Source: CAZEAB01 sp964552945
Lineage (GTDB): Archaea; Nanobdellota; Nanobdellia; Woesearchaeales; GW2011-AR9
Reading direction: 5' to 3'
NCBI GenBank assembly: GCA_964552945.1
Contig: CAZKIP010000007.1
Location: 4,059-68,058 of the forward strand
DNA: 64,000 nucleotides
Part shown: positions 59,494 through 64,000 of the stretch, piece by piece
Position numbering within the stretch: position 1 is the stretch's first letter
How the letters are laid out: every line of letters begins with the position of its first letter
Translations under genes and position numbers: made by a program
Notes under the pieces: generated by a model
The model's input: only the letters and a program-made list of their open reading frames with translations
Told to the model about the DNA's origin: nothing
The model's database searches: none

Positions 59494-61786
59494 ATTCAAC
59501 AGCAGGCATAAGTTGATGTTTAAGATAATATTCTACATCATATTCAGTAACTTCTTCAGGAATCATTGCTCTGTCTCTCACCAACCCTGAACCTTTACTA
59601 ATAACGTAAGCAATACTCATTCCTGGGACTATCCTCATTCCTCTATCAGCCAACTTTTGCGCAATTTTTACGTGGGGGCTTATTGAAGAATACTTACTCA
59701 ATTCACGAGTTATTTGAGTTTTAATAATCAATTTTGAAATAGGAACTTCTCCTTTTCGAAGTTCTTCAATCTTTTGTTTAACATATTGCACAGCTTCTTC
59801 ATTCTTATTATTCAAAACCAATGATAAAACTTCTTCCTGTACTTCTTTAGCAAAAATGGACCAATTTCTTCTTACCATTTCAAAACCGGTAATCTTCATT
59901 GAGCCATCTTCCTTAATCAATGCATATTTTTTCTTAGCTCCACGAGAACTTCCTTTCAACCCAACAAAAATTCCCCTCGGAAAGAACCCTTCAAACTCTA
60001 ACTCCATTTTTCCTGGAAGATCTTTGTTTATTTTCTCCATGAAAGACATAGATTGTTTCAACTTCTTTTTCTCTAAAACAATGAAACAAGAATCCGTGTC
60101 AGCATAAATGACTTTGAAACCATCCAATTGAGCTTCTTCAATAACTTTCATAATGTAATCTCTAGCATAAGCGGTAGTTGAAGCAGCACTTTCAAAAGAA
60201 TACCATCTGGCCCCGTAAAAAGCAAGATATCCATAAAATGAATTTGCAAGAATTTTTAGTGCATAAGATCTTGACTCAAGTAAAGGAGTCATCTTCTGTT
60301 GTTTCAATTTTCTTCTATTTGTAATAATATCTTCTAAAACAAAAGGAAGAAACCCTTTCTTATCCTTACAGAACCAATATTGTTCTCTCCCTGGAACAGT
60401 CTCTTTATCTTGACAATTCTCTTTTTTAAAACTTTCAGGACCAATATTGTGAGCGGAAATAATTGTTGGATACAAAGAACGAAAATCAAAAATAACAACA
60501 TCTTCATAAATTCCGGGAGTTGGTTCAAAGACAAAAGCTCCTTGAATAGATTCTTGCATCCTTTGTTCAATTTCATTATTACTTGGTTTATTTGGAGCAA
60601 TTACGTTATGATCAATCGCTCTTTTCATAATATAATTCTCTACCAACCTACTGAACCTCATTCTAATTACATCAAAAGTTGGCAATCCTAGAATTCTTGT
60701 AAATTCGGTAATATCTGGAAAAAGGGCATTACATAATTTATGAGTAATAATTGCGTCTTGTAAATTGTATTCACAATATTTCACTAACTTCTCTGGTTCT
60801 TTATACCAAACTCTTGCTAAATCATTTATATCCAAATCATGTTTCTCTGCACCAATCAACTCTTTAGCTACAGAATTCAAAGAGTAACTTTCTGTTTTTA
60901 AGTTTCCACCAAAAATGTTACGTACAAATTTTAAAAGATCTATATGAAGAATCCCTCTGAATTTACTTTCTCCTCTTCTGAAATCAGTGTTATTACCAGT
61001 CATCAATTCGGAGAAATCAGCATTGACATCCAACTTAATCCCATATTTGTTAGCCCTAATTTTAAGATAAGGGAAATCAAAACCATCTGAAAAATAACCA
61101 GTTATAATCTCTGGTTTTTGTTCAATAATAAGTTCTTTAAACCTCTTTAACATTTCTTCTTCATTTTCTAAAGTTTCTAAGTAGGGAAGGTTGTGAGAAA
61201 ATTTTCTCCAAGTTAGAACTTTCTTAATATTTGTATTGTAAAGAGCAATCATTAAAATTGGATTTCTTTCTGGATTAATTTCCTTATTTTCAGCATAAGT
61301 TTCAATATCAACAGCAAGAGCGTTCCATTTTGTAATACCTTCCAAAGGTTCTACTTCTTCCGCAAGAAAAATGGGAACTCTTAACTCTAAACTTTCAATA
61401 TATTTCCCTTTTGCTTTAGACTTATGTAAAGGAATTATTTTGTTATCTCTAAGGTATCTATGAATAAAAAGAACATCATTTTCATAGCAAACAATTCCTA
61501 ATTTTTGTAATTCTTTGGAGATTACAGGAACATCTTTTGGCTTTTTTGTATAAATTTTAAAGAAAGGCAACTCTTTCCCAAGTAATTTCTTAGATACTTC
61601 CTCAAATTCTAATTCGAGATTATTGAGTTTTTTTATGAAAGCTTTTTTATCTACATCTTTTAATGATGCATAGAAGAAAGGTTTGTATTTATGGATAACA
61701 CAGAGGTTTCTAGCGTAAAGGTAAACATAAACTCCATCTTCCTTTACTTTATAGTCAAAATCGTAAGGATAGAACTCGATTTCCAT
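59414..61786 (-). CDS. polB: Family-B DNA polymerase
   Basis: 790 residues, replicative archaeal PolB. The exonuclease site DIET (about 160-163), the YSLNSVAKELIG region and YCEYNLQDAIITHKL, then motif A DFRSLYPTII (about 432), KILANSFYGYLAF (motif B) and IYADTDSCF (motif C, about 561). The C-terminus SKQEGLGKFF is a standard PIP box (QxxLxxFF) that binds PCNA. It is the single DNA polymerase in the window. An NUDIX gene lies upstream. Confidence 0.95.
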   Translation of the reverse strand: MEIEFYPYDFDYKVKEDGVYVYLYARNLCVIHKYKPFFYASLKDVDKKAFIKKLNNLELEFEEVSKKLLGKELPFFKIYTKKPKDVPVISKELQKLGIVCYENDVLFIHRYLRDNKIIPLHKSKAKGKYIESLELRVPIFLAEEVEPLEGITKWNALAVDIETYAENKEINPERNPILMIALYNTNIKKVLTWRKFSHNLPYLETLENEEEMLKRFKELIIEQKPEIITGYFSDGFDFPYLKIRANKYGIKLDVNADFSELMTGNNTDFRRGESKFRGILHIDLLKFVRNIFGGNLKTESYSLNSVAKELIGAEKHDLDINDLARVWYKEPEKLVKYCEYNLQDAIITHKLCNALFPDITEFTRILGLPTFDVIRMRFSRLVENYIMKRAIDHNVIAPNKPSNNEIEQRMQESIQGAFVFEPTPGIYEDVVIFDFRSLYPTIISAHNIGPESFKKENCQDKETVPGREQYWFCKDKKGFLPFVLEDIITNRRKLKQQKMTPLLESRSYALKILANSFYGYLAFYGARWYSFESAASTTAYARDYIMKVIEEAQLDGFKVIYADTDSCFIVLEKKKLKQSMSFMEKINKDLPGKMELEFEGFFPRGIFVGLKGSSRGAKKKYALIKEDGSMKITGFEMVRRNWSIFAKEVQEEVLSLVLNNKNEEAVQYVKQKIEELRKGEVPISKLIIKTQITRELSKYSSISPHVKIAQKLADRGMRIVPGMSIAYVISKGSGLVRDRAMIPEEVTEYDVEYYLKHQLMPAVESILAVLGYSEEELLSGSKQEGLGKFF

Positions 61787-61834
61787 AGATATTTTTAAGA
61801 GGACTTTTTATAAAAGGTTTGTGGTAGAAAATGT

Positions 61835-62254
61835 TTAACTTAATTTTTCTTGCAACTTTTTTAAAGCATCTTTATTAGTATCCCACTTCAATAGTTCTAA
61901 TGCTCTTTCATAAGTAACCCAAACAAATTCAGAATGTTCAGGATAAATATTATTATGGATAGATACTTCGGTATCTGGAGAAACTTCAAAACCAAAAACG
62001 TGTTCATTAAATTCTCCATCTTCCTTTTCAAATTCAAAATAATGTAATTCTTCAAAAACTCTAAGGATATTATCTTTAGAGATGGAAGTTTCTTCCAAAA
62101 CCTCCCTGTAAGCGCCATTTAATTTACTTTCATCTTCCAAGGCACCAGTTACTGGTTGCCAGAAACCACCTTTCTCAGGGATTCTTTTCAGTAGTAAAAA
62201 TTCATAATCTTCCTTCTTTCTGAATACAATACATTCAACAGCGCTTTTAACCAT
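61835..62254 (-). CDS. Nudix hydrolase (NudB-like)
   Basis: 139 residues. The Nudix box region WQPVTGALEDESKLNGAYRE, then VLEET, fits the G-x5-E-x7-REUxEE pattern, but it is one residue short between the Gly and the first Glu. The WQPVTGALED start and the early CIVFRKKEDYEFLLLKR are like the NudB/dATP pyrophosphohydrolase group. It likely removes damaged or surplus nucleotides. Confidence 0.85.
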   Translation of the reverse strand: MVKSAVECIVFRKKEDYEFLLLKRIPEKGGFWQPVTGALEDESKLNGAYREVLEETSISKDNILRVFEELHYFEFEKEDGEFNEHVFGFEVSPDTEVSIHNNIYPEHSEFVWVTYERALELLKWDTNKDALKKLQEKLS

Positions 62255-62377
62255 TTTAAATAAAAAACGCTCATTCCATTAAATAACTTTCTCAAAATGT
62301 TCCCGGAAAGTTTCCGGTGATGAAAAAAAGAAAAAATGCTGGGAAATATTTAAAAAAAACTAACCCCTAGAGATTTT

Positions 62378-63250
62378 ATGCAATATAAACAAATTGGAGA
62401 CTTGGTTTTACCCTGTATAGGGATTGGTACTTGGGGAGGCCCCTGGGGAAATAAAGAAGACCCAAAAAGATGGCCAAGCAATCCAGATCAAGATTCATGT
62501 ATTGAAGCAGTTAAATCTGCAATTTCTCATGGAGCCACACATATTGATACTGCAGAATTATATGGAAACGGATTTGCGGAAGAAATTGTTGGAAGAGCCA
62601 TTAAAGAAGTGCCAAGAGAATCATTGTTCATTACAACAAAAGTTAGAGGAAGTAATTTAGATTATGATTCAGTTCTTTTAGCAGCAGAAAAAAGCTTAGA
62701 AAGACTTCAATCAGGCCACATCGATTTATACCTAGTTCACTGGCCTAGTCCCAATGTCCATATCTCAGAAACTATGAAAGCCATGGATCATCTTGTTGAG
62801 CAAGGACTTGTAAAACATGTTGGCTTATCAAATTTCTCACTTCAACAAATGATTGAAGCCCAAAAGTATTTTAAAGGTAAAATTTCTGCTGTTCAAGTTG
62901 AATATAATCTTCAAAGGAGAGATAATGGAAGACATTCTAAAGGAGTAGAATCTGAGATAATTCCTTATTCTCAGAAAAGTGGTATTTTTGTAATTGCTTA
63001 CAAACCTTTTGCTGGAGGAATTCTTGCAAAAAGAGGAACTTCTGAAGTGATAGATTCTTTAGCAGATAAGTATCAAAGAACCCCCTCCCAAATTACTCTT
63101 AACTGGTTATTATCAAAAAAAAATGTTGTAACCATCCCTAGAACTACTAATTTTTCACATTTAAGGGATAATTTCAGATCATTAGATTTTAAAATTGAAG
63201 AAGAAGATTTAAGATTATTAGATGGATTATCAATTGATGACTTCCAATAG
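62378..63250 (+). CDS. Aldo/keto reductase
   Basis: 290 residues. AKR fold with the catalytic tetrad: Asp and Tyr in HIDTAELYGNG, Lys in ITTKVRG, His in LVHWPSP. LVKHVGLSNFS and IPRTTNFSHLRDNF are typical of the NADPH-binding part. Substrate unknown. It is preceded by TATA-like AATATTTAAAAAAAAC about 27 bp upstream. Confidence 0.9.
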   Translation: MQYKQIGDLVLPCIGIGTWGGPWGNKEDPKRWPSNPDQDSCIEAVKSAISHGATHIDTAELYGNGFAEEIVGRAIKEVPRESLFITTKVRGSNLDYDSVLLAAEKSLERLQSGHIDLYLVHWPSPNVHISETMKAMDHLVEQGLVKHVGLSNFSLQQMIEAQKYFKGKISAVQVEYNLQRRDNGRHSKGVESEIIPYSQKSGIFVIAYKPFAGGILAKRGTSEVIDSLADKYQRTPSQITLNWLLSKKNVVTIPRTTNFSHLRDNFRSLDFKIEEEDLRLLDGLSIDDFQ

Positions 63251-63285
63251 ATTAATCAAAAACCTTAAATCACAAAAAATTATAA

Positions 63286-63894
63286 TCACACAAAATAATT
63301 TTCCATAGGTTCCCGATATCTTTTATACAAAGAATAGAATAAAACAGCCACAAATATTCCACCAATGACATCTACAAAAAGATGCTGTTTTACAAACAAA
63401 GTTGAAACTACAATAAGTGCCATTATAGAAAACAAATAATTACTTAGTTTCTTATTTTTATCCCTAATAAACAAAAAGGCGAACAAATTCAAAGAAACAT
63501 GCAAACTTGGAAAATTGTTGAAGGAAGTATCTATTTGTTGCTGAACTAAAGTTACTTTAGAAAAAACATCATCATCTACTGCTAAAGTCTTATTCATCTC
63601 TATTGGAATCAAAAGAAAGGCTATAAAGGAAAAAGTCAACATTAAAAAAAATACAATACCAAACCAAGGGATCTCTTTCTTCTCCTTTAAAAAAAATACA
63701 GGAAGGATAACAAAAACATATCCAACCATATAAAAAATAATGAAAGAAGGAGTAAGTGGAATCCATTCATCAATAAAGGTAGAAGCTGATAAAGAAGTGT
63801 ATCTTTCTACAAAGCCAAGCCCATTATAAACAACCATAAAATAAAGTAGTATAAAAGAAAAAAGAATCCATTTGTACTTTTTAACTTTCTCCAT
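63286..63894 (-). CDS. PAP2-superfamily membrane phosphatase
   Basis: 202 residues with six hydrophobic segments. FPSLHVSLNLFAF holds the PSxxH motif, and STLFVKQHLFVDVIGG the second His and Asp. The family dephosphorylates lipid phosphates such as phosphatidic acid or isoprenyl pyrophosphates. The first PAP2 motif (KxxxxxxRP) is not clearly seen. A TATA-like box lies upstream; element copy D lies further upstream. Confidence 0.85.
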   Translation of the reverse strand: MEKVKKYKWILFSFILLYFMVVYNGLGFVERYTSLSASTFIDEWIPLTPSFIIFYMVGYVFVILPVFFLKEKKEIPWFGIVFFLMLTFSFIAFLLIPIEMNKTLAVDDDVFSKVTLVQQQIDTSFNNFPSLHVSLNLFAFLFIRDKNKKLSNYLFSIMALIVVSTLFVKQHLFVDVIGGIFVAVLFYSLYKRYREPMENYFV

Positions 63895-63946
63895 ACAACC
63901 AAAATACCTAATTTGTTTAAAAGATTATCCTTATATTCTTCTAAAT

Positions 63947-64000
63947 AGGATCCGTAGAAACCCTCCTTTTCTTTTGTATTAGCGCCCTGTCGAAGACGAG
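63947..64000. mobile_element. MITE-like palindromic element, copy D (cut by window edge)
   Basis: The last ~50 bp match the left arm and first hairpin of the family: TTTTGTATTAGCGCCC followed by TGTCGAAGACGAG. The hairpin GTC-GAA-GAC (63989-63997 region) has the opposite A-T orientation to GAC-GAA-GTC of copy B, so both sides changed. The outer arm (GGATCCGTAGAAACCCTCC) is diverged. The right half and its flank lie beyond the window. Confidence 0.6.

Noticed and set aside
1..64000. CRISPR array, rRNA operon, prophage or integrase
   Set aside because: No regularly spaced direct repeats, rRNA sequence, phage structural genes or recombinase motifs were seen in the window.

Overview
The window is an AT-rich, gene-dense stretch of an archaeal chromosome. 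The core machinery is archaeal: transcription factor B, ribosomal protein S8e, GatD of the GatDE amidotransferase, the wybutosine enzyme TYW3, archaeal-type TrmI, membrane-bound LonB, a PAC2-family proteasome-assembly-type protein, family-B DNA polymerase with a PIP box, Rad50, archaeal UMP kinase, AMP phosphorylase and a TrmB regulator. Many genes have a TATA-like box centred about 26 bp before the start codon, so leaderless mRNAs are common; internal operon genes use GGAG/GAGG Shine-Dalgarno sites or ATGA stop-start overlaps. Bacterial-looking genes are mixed in (long RelA/SpoT protein, class I GAPDH, SAH hydrolase with the bacterial insertion, YqhQ/DUF1385, YdeI-like protein). Together with many small orphan proteins and very large surface proteins, this suggests a DPANN archaeon (Woesearchaeota/Pacearchaeota-like); that placement is inference.

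Layout. 1-9944 (minus): a four-gene coupled operon of exported proteins (pilin-like 661 aa, giant Cys-rich 1825 aa, anchored 189 aa, SGNH-hydrolase-like protein cut by the window edge). 10-20 kb: PAC2 protein, purine nucleoside phosphorylase, GatD-lipoprotein-VIT1 operon, SAH hydrolase followed by an MTA phosphorylase-APRT fusion, YdeI-like protein, tandem HIT protein. 20-31 kb: orphan secreted proteins, TFB, a 50-aa pilin-like peptide, and two acidic surface proteins (500 aa with a probable ATT start, 1614 aa with a lamin-tail domain). 31-38 kb: TYW3/TrmI divergent pair, a five-gene HD-MazG cassette, TrmB regulator, dUTPase, AMP phosphorylase with a short upstream ORF. 38-50 kb: tRNA-Val with a probable T-loop intron, ScpA, LonB, S8e, UMP kinase, two mini-ORFs, Sua5, APH-like kinase, SDR, M29 peptidase, NSUN methylase, HAD, GAPDH. 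50-64 kb: RelA-like (p)ppGpp synthetase, enolase, TK1-like kinase, Rad50, YqhQ, PolB, Nudix, aldo-keto reductase, PAP2 phosphatase.

How genes connect: SAH hydrolase and MTAP-APRT clear the by-products of SAM use and return adenine to AMP; with PNP and AMP phosphorylase they form a purine salvage set. dUTPase, TK1-like kinase, UMP kinase, MazG and HD proteins handle pyrimidines and nucleotide clean-up. GAPDH and enolase are lower glycolysis steps. TYW3, TrmI, NSUN, Sua5 and GatD act on tRNA.

The most unusual signal is a family of roughly 120-bp palindromic elements (11271-11393, 13105-13224, 53763-53880, and a copy cut by the right edge near 63947-64000). They have terminal inverted repeats, 7-9 bp flanking direct repeats, compensatory base changes in internal hairpins, and three of them sit exactly on stop codons in the same orientation relative to the gene. 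Other points are the T-loop intron, the MTAP-APRT fusion, the archaeal long RSH with a ruined hydrolase site, the upstream ORF that copies the AMP phosphorylase N-terminus, and two divergent gene pairs that appear to share one TATA box.
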